Made by a program: the position numbers and the translations under genes. Positions 17,797-27,180 of a stretch of DNA of 64,000 nt are shown one piece after another. A model generated the notes under the pieces. It was not told the origin of the DNA. It did not search any database and saw nothing but the letters and a program-made list of their open reading frames with translations. Within the stretch, counting starts at the first letter, position 1, and each line of letters starts with the position of its first letter. The DNA comes from Tissierella simiarum (GTDB lineage: Bacteria > Bacillota > Clostridia > Tissierellales > Tissierellaceae), in NCBI RefSeq assembly GCF_018917865.1, contig NZ_JAHLPM010000008.1:62001-126000 (forward strand). The letters are read 5' to 3'.

Positions 17797-18009
17797 TTAA
17801 ACTTTCTCTTTAGACTGCAATAATACTTTATCAAAGATATTTTTAACAGGTACATATATTATAATCCATAAAATTAAGTCTATTATCAGCTTTGTATTTA
17901 ATATTCCTTCAGAAAAGCTATAATTAAATCCTGTTAATTTATAAACAATGCGGACAATTATGTATGTTGTTATGATTATTAATATAGATCCATAAGATTT
18001 CTTATTCAT
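17797..18009 (-). CDS. small two-helix membrane protein in the lanthipeptide locus
   Basis: 70 residues with two hydrophobic helices (YGSILIIITTYIIVRIVYKL and LIIDLILWIIIYVPV) and a lysine-rich end. A good AGGGGAGGG ribosome site lies before the ATG. It follows the exporter gene by about 120 bp and precedes the M50 gene. Small membrane proteins of this size next to bacteriocin exporters are often immunity proteins, but no family is recognised here, so that is only a suggestion. Confidence 0.6.
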   Translation of the reverse strand: MNKKSYGSILIIITTYIIVRIVYKLTGFNYSFSEGILNTKLIIDLILWIIIYVPVKNIFDKVLLQSKEKV

Positions 18010-18132
18010 TTAATCCCTCCCCTTTTTCATCTTTCAAATTAAAATTTCACCATATTTGTATAAACCCCTTATAACTAGATTAAATTCTAAAAGAAATAGT
18101 ATTACAATATTATTAATCTTAATAAAAAACTA

Positions 18133-19959
18133 TTAAGCTATTGATTCAATATCATCTACTAAATCAATAGTGTTTTGTAAATTATAAAGATATTTATAAT
18201 GTCCATTTAAATCCATTAACTCTTCATGGGTTCCTTGTTCTATTAGCTTACCTTCTTTTAATACGAGTACCTTAGATGATATCTTTCTTAAGTTATATAA
18301 TCTATGAGATATAAATATACTGATTTTATCTTTGGTTAGATCTGAAGTTTTTTGAAAGATTTCATGTTCTGATACTGGATCTAGAGATGCACTTGGTTCA
18401 TCTAGTATATAACAATCTGCATCTCTTAAAAATGCACGAGACAATGCTATTCTTTGCCATTGTCCACCTGATAGCTGAACTCCTTCACTAAACCATACTC
18501 CTAACTGTGTTTCAATTCCATTGGGTAAACTATTAACCATTTCATTTGCATGGGCTTTGTTTATTGCAGCCTGCAGTTTATCATCCTGATTAATTAAATC
18601 TATATTCCCTAAAGCAATATTCTCTCTACATGTTAATTCATATTTGTTAAAGTCTTGAAATATGATTCCTATTTTATTTCCTAAGTTTTCTTGATTTATT
18701 TGTCTCATAGATATTCCATTAATTAATATTTCTCCTTCATAATTATCATAGAATCCTGATAATAATTTTACTAACGTTGATTTTCCCGAACCATTTTCTC
18801 CTACGAGAGAAAGGTTTTCTCCTTTTTTTATTTTAAAACTTATATCCTTTAATGCATATTCTTGCCTATTTGGATATTTAAAGCTTACATTTATAAATTC
18901 TATTGTCTTTATTTCTTCTATTGATATACTGGATTTTTCCTCTTTAACAGGCATTTCTAGAAAATCAAATAATTGCTTAATATATAAATTATTTTGATAA
19001 ATTGCAGATACTGAACCTAGTAGACCCTGCATATTTCCTTTTATATTTGAAAGACTCCTTATATAGGCTACTGTATTTCCTAATAATATTTCACCTATAT
19101 ATGCAGATTGTATTATTAGATATAATATAAATCCTCCTACTATTTGGTCTAAGACTTCAAATATAAATGAGGCTATTGTTGTTTTTTTGATTATCTTTTT
19201 ATCTTGCTTAATAAAATTTTTATTTAATTTTTTGTATCCTTTAATAAGATAATCTCCCAATCTATATATCTTTATTTCTTTAAACGCTATATCATTTGTC
19301 ATTAGATAGCTAAGGTACCAAGACTTTCTTTTTTCTTGAGATCTTTCATACTCTATTTTATATTGCATATGTCCCATTTTAGCCATATAAATAGTTGATA
19401 TAATTGGCATAATTATTACTAAAAGTATTATCCAAGGTTTCCAATATAACAATATGGCTAATGAAGAAATAAGTCCTAGAAATTGACTTACTATACTTAA
19501 TACTATGGAGAATACTGCATAGGGCCTTTCTACAGCTTCACTTTGCGCTCTTCTTAGTTTGTCATAAACTTCTGAATTCTCAAAATCACTTAAACTAAGA
19601 GTCCTTGCCTTTTCTAGTATCATTACACTCATCTTATAATTTAGATCTATTCTAAATATACTTTGTAGATATGAGTTTAATTGTGAAATTATATATCCAA
19701 AAGAATTTAAACTTAAATATATTATTAATGGATACAACACATAAATAAAATCCTTACCCCTACTTGTTTGTATGGCATTTAAAAGAGATTGTGTAGTAAG
19801 TATTGAGATTGCGGGAAGTATACCATTTATTATATAAAATATGGTTATTAATATTAGATGTAGTTTCCTAACACTCCACAATAGTTTAAATACCTTTGGA
19901 AATGACTTTAAGGATTTTATTGCATCTTTTAAATTGAATGAGTATATTTCTTGATTCAT
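18133..19959 (-). CDS. ABC exporter, LanT-like (no C39 peptidase)
   Basis: A 608-residue half-transporter: about six membrane helices in residues 30-330, then an ATPase with Walker A GENGSGKSTLV, signature LSGGQWQRIALSRAF and Walker B CYILDEPSASLD. The length and the absence of an N-terminal C39 cysteine-protease domain match class I lanthipeptide exporters of the NisT/SpaT kind, which move the modified precursor with its leader still attached. So a separate protease must cut the leader. It lies 180 bp downstream of lanC. GGAGAGG precedes the ATG. Confidence 0.87.
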   Translation of the reverse strand: MNQEIYSFNLKDAIKSLKSFPKVFKLLWSVRKLHLILITIFYIINGILPAISILTTQSLLNAIQTSRGKDFIYVLYPLIIYLSLNSFGYIISQLNSYLQSIFRIDLNYKMSVMILEKARTLSLSDFENSEVYDKLRRAQSEAVERPYAVFSIVLSIVSQFLGLISSLAILLYWKPWIILLVIIMPIISTIYMAKMGHMQYKIEYERSQEKRKSWYLSYLMTNDIAFKEIKIYRLGDYLIKGYKKLNKNFIKQDKKIIKKTTIASFIFEVLDQIVGGFILYLIIQSAYIGEILLGNTVAYIRSLSNIKGNMQGLLGSVSAIYQNNLYIKQLFDFLEMPVKEEKSSISIEEIKTIEFINVSFKYPNRQEYALKDISFKIKKGENLSLVGENGSGKSTLVKLLSGFYDNYEGEILINGISMRQINQENLGNKIGIIFQDFNKYELTCRENIALGNIDLINQDDKLQAAINKAHANEMVNSLPNGIETQLGVWFSEGVQLSGGQWQRIALSRAFLRDADCYILDEPSASLDPVSEHEIFQKTSDLTKDKISIFISHRLYNLRKISSKVLVLKEGKLIEQGTHEELMDLNGHYKYLYNLQNTIDLVDDIESIA

Positions 19960-20140
19960 AGTATCCTCTCCTAATATATCTTCCTTTTCTATGCTGCTAT
20001 AATTTCTTTCCGATTATTCTTTATATATTCTAGCCTTACCATTATCATTACTATTTCTTCTTTAAGTACCCTATTAGACAAAAAGCTTTATATCTTTTTT
20101 TATTTCTAAACTTATTTGTCTATGACTCACGGTATTTATT

Positions 20141-21454
20141 TTAATCAATTAATAATAACTTCCCATACTCTACATCTTCTGATATGACACTTAATAGAGC
20201 TAATGATATTCCTAATGCCCCGTTTAATAAAGATAAATCGTCAAAATATCCTTCAATAAAATTATCTCTATCTTCTAATACTTCTTTATGTTTTTCTATA
20301 TATTCATTATTTTCTTCAAATACTTTAATAATAATATCAATATTCTCTTCGATATTATTTATATATCGATAATCTCTATCATTCATATATGAAAAAGTTT
20401 TTATAGACAACACACTTGAATAACCATGACACAATGCTGGACTTAACAAATTATAATTTGCATTTGGCTGATTTATTATATTAATTAAATCATCTTTATA
20501 TAAATTTTCTTTTTCACTCCAACTCATATTTTTAGCAACTTTCTGCAACCCTCTTGCTATACTTATATTCCCATAACACCAACTTGAAGCCAAATGATAA
20601 TGTTCCTCTTCACATTTACCTATTAGGTATTCTTCAAGTGAAAGCTGAGAAGGCCACAACGCAATATTATCTTTATAAACTTTAAATTTCTCATATAGTC
20701 CAAATAATTCCACTATTGATTCTTTTAGTCCATCCACCTTATATCCAAGACTAAATGCCTTAGATAGTGCAATAAGAGGACCTATCATTCCATGAGAAAT
20801 TCCAAAATTAAAATTCCCATTAGGAAATTCTTCTTTTTCATCATCTCTAAATTGATTTTCTCTAGTTATATGAAAATTCATTACAGAATTCCCTTTGTAA
20901 TTATAATATTTAGTTAAATCAACTAAATAGGAAATAACATCTTCTAGTTTTTTTAATTCATCTTCACTCCAGGATAAATCCAAAAGATAATAAAGACTTC
21001 CAGAAAGTCCAGAAATAACATCATATTTACTCATAAAAGTTTCAGGATCTTTCTTAAATACTTCTGCCTTATTTGTCACAAAGTCAAATAATAGCTTATT
21101 TAAGCTATTAGAAAACCTTTTTAAATTCCCTGTTCTTCTACTATATTTCGATACTACAAAACATGTATATCCAAAGCCTGAAATCATTCCGATATCATTT
21201 TCTACAACACCATAATTCTCCAAATCTTGTTTAATTGCTTTACATATATCATATCCAATTTTTTCCCATTTTTCTTTATTTTTTAAACAGGGGAACCCTT
21301 CGGAAATCAATAAAATTATATCTCTATAATAAATAGGATTTAAAATTCCTTTATCATATTCAGTTTCAATATAAGAATATATATCACCAAGAAATTTTTC
21401 TAACTTTACTCTTGTGTTATCAGATAAATTTATATAATTTCTATTATATTCCAT
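20141..21454 (-). CDS. lanC: lanthipeptide cyclase LanC
   Basis: A 437-residue LanC-like cyclase that joins cysteine thiols to dehydrated Ser/Thr to form lanthionine rings. The conserved LanC elements are present in order: ISHGMIGPL near residue 220, SSWCYGNISIARGL near 300 (first zinc cysteine), and ALCHGYSSVL near 345 (Cys-His zinc pair). A final LLNGALGISLALL matches the last repeat of the alpha/alpha toroid. All zinc ligands are intact. TTAAGGAGGAAAT directly before the ATG gives a strong start. It is 15 bp after the FMN reductase gene, so the two are likely co-transcribed. Confidence 0.9.
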   Translation of the reverse strand: MEYNRNYINLSDNTRVKLEKFLGDIYSYIETEYDKGILNPIYYRDIILLISEGFPCLKNKEKWEKIGYDICKAIKQDLENYGVVENDIGMISGFGYTCFVVSKYSRRTGNLKRFSNSLNKLLFDFVTNKAEVFKKDPETFMSKYDVISGLSGSLYYLLDLSWSEDELKKLEDVISYLVDLTKYYNYKGNSVMNFHITRENQFRDDEKEEFPNGNFNFGISHGMIGPLIALSKAFSLGYKVDGLKESIVELFGLYEKFKVYKDNIALWPSQLSLEEYLIGKCEEEHYHLASSWCYGNISIARGLQKVAKNMSWSEKENLYKDDLINIINQPNANYNLLSPALCHGYSSVLSIKTFSYMNDRDYRYINNIEENIDIIIKVFEENNEYIEKHKEVLEDRDNFIEGYFDDLSLLNGALGISLALLSVISEDVEYGKLLLID

Positions 21455-21469
21455 ATTTCCTCCTTAAGC

Positions 21470-22213
21470 TTAATAAGTTTGATTTCCAATCTCTTTATTC
21501 TTCACAGCAAATTCTTGAAAAGATCTACATTCTTTAATCCATTTCTCATTCCAATACTTCCATTCATAGGTGTTTATCTTATTTATAAGCAATGATTCCT
21601 CATCTATCTGTCCATACATATTTCTAAATTTATTAAAATTCTCTTCTAAATATCTATCTGTGTATCCAAAGTTTAATTCTATATCCTTAAAAAACTTTAG
21701 AGTATTAATTTCAACAAATTCACTAATTGAATCTATAGCCCTAACATATTCATAATTATTTAAATTCTTAATTCCCATAGATCTTTGCAAATCTTTCAAA
21801 TATAATTTTACTTTTTCTTGACCGTTACTATAAGTTGTTGTAAGTGTAAATCCCAGCTTACCTGCAAAATCTAATAAATGACAGGAAACTGTCGTTCTAT
21901 CAAAAAATGTCTTCATTATGCCAGATACATTATGTCCGTAGACTGGGCTTGCAAAAAAAATTATATCTGATTCTTTTAATTTTCTTCTAATTATTGCAAA
22001 ACCATCTTTTTTATCAACTGGACAAAATCCCCGCTTAAAACATGTTTCACATCCCTCACAATATTTTATATCATAGTCGCTAAAACACAGAATTTCATAA
22101 GTATAATTTTGATTTTTATTTCTTATATTGCTCAACAACTTAGACATAACTAAATTAGTAACTGAATTCTTGTTATTACTTCCAACTATTGCTACTATTT
22201 TCGTCTTTGACAT
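21470..22213 (-). CDS. NADPH-dependent FMN reductase-like flavoprotein of the lanthipeptide locus
   Basis: 247 residues from the ATG at 22213, chosen because AAGGAGG sits five bases upstream; the frame stays open to a TTG at 22231. The start KIVAIVGSNNKNSVTN is the flavodoxin-fold phosphate-binding loop. CEGCETCFKRGFCP is the cysteine motif typical of iron-sulfur flavoproteins and multimeric flavodoxin reductases; FFASPVYGHNVSGIMKTFFDR is the conserved FMN-binding segment. In lanthipeptide loci reductases can turn dehydroalanine into D-alanine or alter the C-terminus, but the known dehydroalanine reductases belong to other families. Its role here is open; co-transcription with lanC argues for tailoring. 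Confidence 0.78.
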   Translation of the reverse strand: MSKTKIVAIVGSNNKNSVTNLVMSKLLSNIRNKNQNYTYEILCFSDYDIKYCEGCETCFKRGFCPVDKKDGFAIIRRKLKESDIIFFASPVYGHNVSGIMKTFFDRTTVSCHLLDFAGKLGFTLTTTYSNGQEKVKLYLKDLQRSMGIKNLNNYEYVRAIDSISEFVEINTLKFFKDIELNFGYTDRYLEENFNKFRNMYGQIDEESLLINKINTYEWKYWNEKWIKECRSFQEFAVKNKEIGNQTY

Positions 22214-22331
22214 AAAAACCTCCTTATCCAAACTTAGATTTAACTTCTGTTTTAAATTTCTATAATATAATTTAATTTTATACTTAACTCTTTTACTTTT
22301 ACTATCTTCTCTTATTTCAAATTAAAGGGAT

Positions 22332-22490
22332 TTAAAATCTGAATATTCCAAATATAATAAAAATTATGATTAAAGGTGATGTAATAAAGATTCTATATTT
22401 ATCTTTATCTCTTTTAAACTGATCCATTACACTTTTCCGTCCATTAGATATAGAAATTAATAGGATGTCCCATTCAATATATCTACTATT
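22332..22490 (-). pseudogene. remnant of a CPBP-type gene end
   Basis: Directly after the CPBP gene an open minus-strand stretch reads DQFKRDKDKYRIFITSPL and ends in IFGIFRF and a stop at 22332-22334. It resembles the C-terminus of the intact neighbour (NQFKKDKEKYIIFINEPR). No start or ribosome site is visible. It looks like the tail of a second, mostly lost paralogue, or of a duplicated segment. Confidence 0.5.
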
Positions 22491-23438
22491 TTATAATCCC
22501 AACATAAAGAGTGGAATTAATTGTATGAAAATCCAACCTACAGTCAATATTGCAATTCTTGGTTCATTGATAAAAATTATATATTTTTCTTTGTCTTTTT
22601 TAAATTGATTAATTATATTTTTAATATTCATTTTCTTATGGAGTTCTTTAAGTTCTTTATCTTTTATACTCGTTATTAGGAAAATTAAAAGTAATATAAT
22701 TCCTATAATTAATTTTCCAATATTATGGCTCATATTTGAAAATAATGGTAAGAACTGTTTCTCAATTAAGGTCAATATTAAATTATATATAAAATGCATT
22801 ATAATTGACCATCTTATATTTCCTGTTAAAACACAAGCAGATCCAAGTATTAAACCTATAATAAATGAATGTAAAAATCCAATTCCATGAATTGCACCAA
22901 AATATATAGATGACATTATAATGGAGAATAAATAACCAATACATTTTAAATGATTCAAAATAATTCCTCTATGTAGAATCTCTTCAATAATAGGCGCTAC
23001 AAGTATTGCAAAAATTGATAAAAATAATGTTGTTTCAGGTACAGGTATATCCGAAACATACTTAGTATAGGCCACCATTATGGGACTACTTACTATGGCA
23101 GAAAAAAGCGCTATACTTATAAAAAATAATGTTAGCTTTATTTTAGTCTTTAAACTTAATTCATATATTTGATTTTTATTTGAAAATATATCTTTAATAT
23201 TTACTTTAAAAATAAATAAAGCTACAATTATTAAAGATAAACTTGATAGAGAACTTCTGACTAACATATCAATTTCAATGGGATCACTTTTACTTAATGA
23301 CTCATATCTATGTAATAAATTAACTAACGGCTCATTCAGAAATATTACAAAAAAAACTTCAATAAAAAAACCTATAATAATAAACTTCCCCATTTTATTT
23401 GCAATTCTGGGAATATCATTTTCATTTAATTCTTCCAT
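22491..23438 (-). CDS. CPBP family intramembrane metalloprotease
   Basis: A 315-residue protein with about eight membrane helices. The Abi/CAAX-type motifs are present: APIIEEILHRG (EExxxR) near residue 154, SSIYFGAIHG (FxxxH) near 184, and MHFIYN near 216. Members cleave prenylated proteins or act as bacteriocin immunity or processing proteases; in lantibiotic and class II bacteriocin loci they are common neighbours. It sits right after the precursor gene, so immunity or leader cleavage are both plausible. GGGAGG precedes the ATG. Confidence 0.85.
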   Translation of the reverse strand: MEELNENDIPRIANKMGKFIIIGFFIEVFFVIFLNEPLVNLLHRYESLSKSDPIEIDMLVRSSLSSLSLIIVALFIFKVNIKDIFSNKNQIYELSLKTKIKLTLFFISIALFSAIVSSPIMVAYTKYVSDIPVPETTLFLSIFAILVAPIIEEILHRGIILNHLKCIGYLFSIIMSSIYFGAIHGIGFLHSFIIGLILGSACVLTGNIRWSIIMHFIYNLILTLIEKQFLPLFSNMSHNIGKLIIGIILLLIFLITSIKDKELKELHKKMNIKNIINQFKKDKEKYIIFINEPRIAILTVGWIFIQLIPLFMLGL

Positions 23439-23479
23439 ATAATTTCCTCCCTATCAGATATAAAAATTAAATAGAATAT

Positions 23480-23496
23480 ATTAATTCTTGGGGCTT
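23480..23496. repeat. inverted-repeat arm, 3' side of lanthipeptide precursor gene
   Basis: ATTAATTCTTGGGGCTT, the exact reverse complement of 23859-23875. It lies 38 bp after the precursor stop codon. Confidence 0.85.
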
Positions 23497-23534
23497 TTAT
23501 ATACTATTTATTTTTTAATATTTACAATTGTCTA

Positions 23535-23783
23535 TTAGCAATTAATTTGTACTGTTCCAGCATTCATTCTACGACAAGAAGGATGATCGTAGTCTCTTGA
23601 AGGCACTCTACAATCATTTTGAGTGCATTCTTTATAAGACTCAACAACTTTACTTATAGAATAATCTACACTCTTAGTTATAATATAAGTACAAACCACT
23701 CCAGCAGTAGCCGCTGTTCTTATATCCGGATCATTATTTTTTATTTGCTTAAGATCTAGGTCAAAATCATCAAAATTTCCCAT
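23535..23783 (-). CDS. lanA: class I lanthipeptide precursor, five cysteines
   Basis: 82 residues. The N-terminus FDDFDLDLKQ at positions 4-13 closely matches the leader box bound by LanB/LanC in subtilin and nisin precursors (FDLDV / FNLDL). After TAATAG near residue 28 comes a Ser/Thr-rich part with Cys at 31, 53, 58, 70 and 82 and Ser/Thr at 32, 36, 39, 42, 44, 49, 54, 62, 69 and 77. The end is charged and aromatic (RDYDHPSCRR) and finishes on Cys. The cleavage site is not known; after Gly28 is a guess. AAGGGGG lies seven bases before the ATG. It sits between lanB and the CPBP gene and is bracketed by a 17-bp inverted repeat. The core matches no lantibiotic I know. Confidence 0.82.
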   Translation of the reverse strand: MGNFDDFDLDLKQIKNNDPDIRTAATAGVVCTYIITKSVDYSISKVVESYKECTQNDCRVPSRDYDHPSCRRMNAGTVQINC

Positions 23784-23858
23784 TAATATACCCCCTTAAA
23801 ATTTTGTATTCTCCTATCATTAAAAAATCTTCTTAAAATTAAGTAGATTCATAACTAC

Positions 23859-23875
23859 AAGCCCCAAGAATTAAT
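23859..23875. repeat. inverted-repeat arm, 5' side of lanthipeptide precursor gene
   Basis: AAGCCCCAAGAATTAAT, the exact reverse complement of 23480-23496. It lies 76 bp before the precursor ATG. The two arms enclose only the precursor gene. Confidence 0.85.
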
Positions 23876-24063
23876 TAACATTGGTAATAAGTCATTGTAC
23901 ATTTTCGGTTAACTCTTTATTACTTAATCTATATTAAATATCTTAATAAAGCATTTTAATGGAGTTTAGCTCACTATCCTACTTCAAAATAATATCTTTT
24001 CATTAATATAATTTTCAATTATTTTTCTATATTAATCAAACTTTATCTGATATTTAAATATCC

Positions 24064-27000
24064 TTATAAGCTTACCCTCATATGCTTCTTCTTTTCTATA
24101 AGAGAGTATAATGCATGTCTAATTAAAGCTAAGTATTTTTCTTCATATCCTCTTATCCCAGTTAATCTATTGCAATACATATGCATTAGAGATAAAATTA
24201 TGCCCTTTCTATAATTCGTATTTTTTCTATTGTTCACTACCTTAAATAACTTTTCTTCTAAGTTTTTTAGTGCTTTTTCCCTAGCTAGTATACTATTTTT
24301 TATTTCTATCATTCTGTCATCAATAGATTCAATTTCATCAATTAATATATTTTCTACCATATCCATATACTTTTTTCTATTCTTCTTAAATTCTTCTCTA
24401 TAAACTTTAGGATAATAATTAGTATCTACAATTTCAAACATATCTACTTCATTTTCTGTTAATCCCTTTAACATCATACATAACCCTATAATATAAGCTT
24501 TTTCTAATTCGCTTTCTTCTTCTATGTCAAATAAATTTAATATATTAATAGTAAAAACACTATCTTTATTAAATAGATCTTCTATTCCATCTATTAAATC
24601 AATTCCCCCATATCTATTAATTTCTCTTTGGTAAACATCAAAAATCCATCTATTGATTAAAGCTTTCTTTTGAAGTTCCCATAGCCAAGCATTTAAGACC
24701 AGCATTTTTTCTAAAGCTTCTTTTTCACCACTAAATTTAAATCTAATTCTTAAATGTTTTCCTTCATTATCAAAATATCTTAAATAGAAAAATTTAGGAT
24801 TATTTAAACTTTCTAATATATTATATGTACTTTTAAGCACCTCATCTTCTCTATTTCCAATACCATATAACTTTATATATATCCATCCATCTTTAAATGG
24901 TGGAAATATTCTATTTTCACTTTGCAAAATTAAATTGTCTTTTACGTAGTTTTCTATATTTGCTTTAGCCGTTTCTTTTTTTTCAGAATTTAATATAAAA
25001 GAAAATACCATTTCAGAAACATAGTTTCTTCCCTTTTTATCTTTAGCGATACTTCCACTAAACAATCCATTTTCTAATTCACATAATTCTAATTCTCTAT
25101 TCTTCTTAGCTGAAGAATACATTATCTCCATGGATTCTTCTCTTTCTAAATCAAGAATTAATCTATTATCGTATTCACATAGATAAATAAATTTATCTAT
25201 GTGATATTGATGTTTACACTTTTCAAAGCTCTTTTTAAATTTTTCAAAAGTAGCTGATTCTAGCATTTCGTGTGTTAAAATCCATTTTCTTGGATGTATT
25301 GTGATTCCTTCAAAGTTTATTCTAGGCGTATAAACATAGTTATTGTCATATAACATATATAATCTATCAATGAACTTATCCTCATATCCATTTGAAATTT
25401 CTTTTAAAAAACTTAGCATTTTACTATTTATAGCTGAATTCAACATATTATCTGCAACTACTTTACATATTCTATTTTTACTCTTTGACTTTATATATAG
25501 TTTTCTTTCTTCAGATAATCCAATTAGTAAATCTTCTATTGTAATTTGGTCAGAAGTATTTTCCTCTGTCAAAGCTATTGGAAGATAATAGTTGTGATTT
25601 TTAAATCTATTGGTCACATTATTTGATCTACCTGTAACAGTCAATTCTCTTGATTCTACTAAGATGTATTCATCCTCTGAAAGATTTGTTTCATCTTTAT
25701 AAATTTCGTTGTACTTTTCTAAAAGATTTTCATCAAAGAGATTTGCAAATCTTTGAAACATATTTCCAGCCTTTGATGAACCTTTATTTGGCCCTACTAC
25801 TATATTGTATTCTTCACCAACTTTTGTTATAAAAAAGTTTATATCAAAAGATTTAGGAGCTTTACTTTTTGGATATTCTTCTATAATTTTTGTAAAGTCA
25901 TCCTTGTTTAACATTACCTCCTTCTCATTATTCATCAATGCAGATATAATTTTATTGTCTATAATTTTTCTAATTTTCCTCTCTCTTTCCGATATTGGTC
26001 TTGATTTAACTTCTATTAACGACAATCCATTAAATCCATTAGGATCAATTATTTCTTTCAATGGAACTTCTACATTCGATCCATAGTTTTCAGAAAATGC
26101 ACTTATGAATTTATCAAGTTTTGAATAATTTTCAGATTCTACATAAACATCACTTAATGCATTTGCAAAATTTTCAATCCTTGTTTTTAAGGATGTAGGT
26201 AATTTATTTTTTTCTAAAACTAACCCTCTATTAACTTCCATATAATCTTTAGCCTTATGTATCTTCTCCATAATTTCATATATGTTTTCTATAATCTCAA
26301 TATCAACTACATCACTTTCATTCTTGCTATATATATATATTAATCTTTTCAATTCTTTTAAATTATTTGTTACATCTTCAATTCTTTTATTATTTTCTAA
26401 TTTTTTGATAACATGTTCTAAACTATCATTACAATAAGCTGGAAGTCTTAAATCTGTTAATAGATACTCGTTTTCAACTAACATACCAAGTGTTTTATCT
26501 ACCACTTCCTCTGGTATTCCCTCATATTTTTTACATATTTTGAACTTTAAATCTTCATAAGATATAAATGATTTTGAGTTATCTTTTATAATATCAATTA
26601 GTGGAGAATATTTTATATTATTTTCCTCTACATAATTTTTAAGATTATCAATGCTTCCATGATTGGAAAAATATGGATTCTTCATTCTATCTCCGTACTT
26701 ATAACAAATTGTATTAAACTGTAATTGTAACTTTGATAGTACTTCATGATTTTTTTCTAATTCATGTATTAGATTACATATCCAATAAGTATCTACTTTC
26801 GCATCTCTAATACACTTACCTTCATCGATAATAATACTATCTTCCTTTTCATAATCTAAAAACTCTCCCAATGCTACACCAGCAAACAGCCCATAGGGGG
26901 TTGGTCTTGTTGATGCTCTAGTTATGTACTTTAATAAGCTAAGATTATAATCTTTTTCTTTTTTCTTATTTTTTATATCCCTATTGAGAGCTTTCTGCAA

Positions 27001-27171
27001 AGATTTGCTTGATACTAAAAAACTTTCATTAAGAAAACTATGCATATCTTTCTCATTAACAAATTCTAATATATCCTCTTTAAAATTATTACATTCTAAT
27101 AGCTCCAAAAATTTTTCTAATGGTAAAGTTGGTGTCCTTATCATAAAAACATCATTACACCTATATTTCAA
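24064..27171 (-). CDS. lanB: lanthipeptide dehydratase LanB, full length
   Basis: 1035 residues from TTG at 27171, which is six bases after a GAGGTGAT site; the in-frame GTG at 27180 lies inside that site. The enzyme glutamylates Ser/Thr of the precursor with glutamyl-tRNA and then eliminates glutamate to give dehydro-residues. The N-terminal glutamylation domain shows RASTRPTPYGLFAGVALGEF near residue 90. The C-terminal elimination domain (about 740-1030) has FYLRYFDNEGKHLRIRF and ends in a helical MHMYCNRLTG segment. Both halves are fused, as in NisB, and the length is normal. It is the first gene of the locus with about 560 bp of non-coding DNA upstream. Confidence 0.92.
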   Translation of the reverse strand: MKYRCNDVFMIRTPTLPLEKFLELLECNNFKEDILEFVNEKDMHSFLNESFLVSSKSLQKALNRDIKNKKKEKDYNLSLLKYITRASTRPTPYGLFAGVALGEFLDYEKEDSIIIDEGKCIRDAKVDTYWICNLIHELEKNHEVLSKLQLQFNTICYKYGDRMKNPYFSNHGSIDNLKNYVEENNIKYSPLIDIIKDNSKSFISYEDLKFKICKKYEGIPEEVVDKTLGMLVENEYLLTDLRLPAYCNDSLEHVIKKLENNKRIEDVTNNLKELKRLIYIYSKNESDVVDIEIIENIYEIMEKIHKAKDYMEVNRGLVLEKNKLPTSLKTRIENFANALSDVYVESENYSKLDKFISAFSENYGSNVEVPLKEIIDPNGFNGLSLIEVKSRPISERERKIRKIIDNKIISALMNNEKEVMLNKDDFTKIIEEYPKSKAPKSFDINFFITKVGEEYNIVVGPNKGSSKAGNMFQRFANLFDENLLEKYNEIYKDETNLSEDEYILVESRELTVTGRSNNVTNRFKNHNYYLPIALTEENTSDQITIEDLLIGLSEERKLYIKSKSKNRICKVVADNMLNSAINSKMLSFLKEISNGYEDKFIDRLYMLYDNNYVYTPRINFEGITIHPRKWILTHEMLESATFEKFKKSFEKCKHQYHIDKFIYLCEYDNRLILDLEREESMEIMYSSAKKNRELELCELENGLFSGSIAKDKKGRNYVSEMVFSFILNSEKKETAKANIENYVKDNLILQSENRIFPPFKDGWIYIKLYGIGNREDEVLKSTYNILESLNNPKFFYLRYFDNEGKHLRIRFKFSGEKEALEKMLVLNAWLWELQKKALINRWIFDVYQREINRYGGIDLIDGIEDLFNKDSVFTINILNLFDIEEESELEKAYIIGLCMMLKGLTENEVDMFEIVDTNYYPKVYREEFKKNRKKYMDMVENILIDEIESIDDRMIEIKNSILAREKALKNLEEKLFKVVNNRKNTNYRKGIILSLMHMYCNRLTGIRGYEEKYLALIRHALYSLIEKKKHMRVSL

Positions 27172-27180
27172 AGATATCAC

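Noticed and set aside
23480-23875. Ordinary insertion-sequence ends around the lanthipeptide precursor
   Set aside because: No target-site duplication outside the arms and no transposase between them; an invertible or mobile cassette stays possible but unproven.
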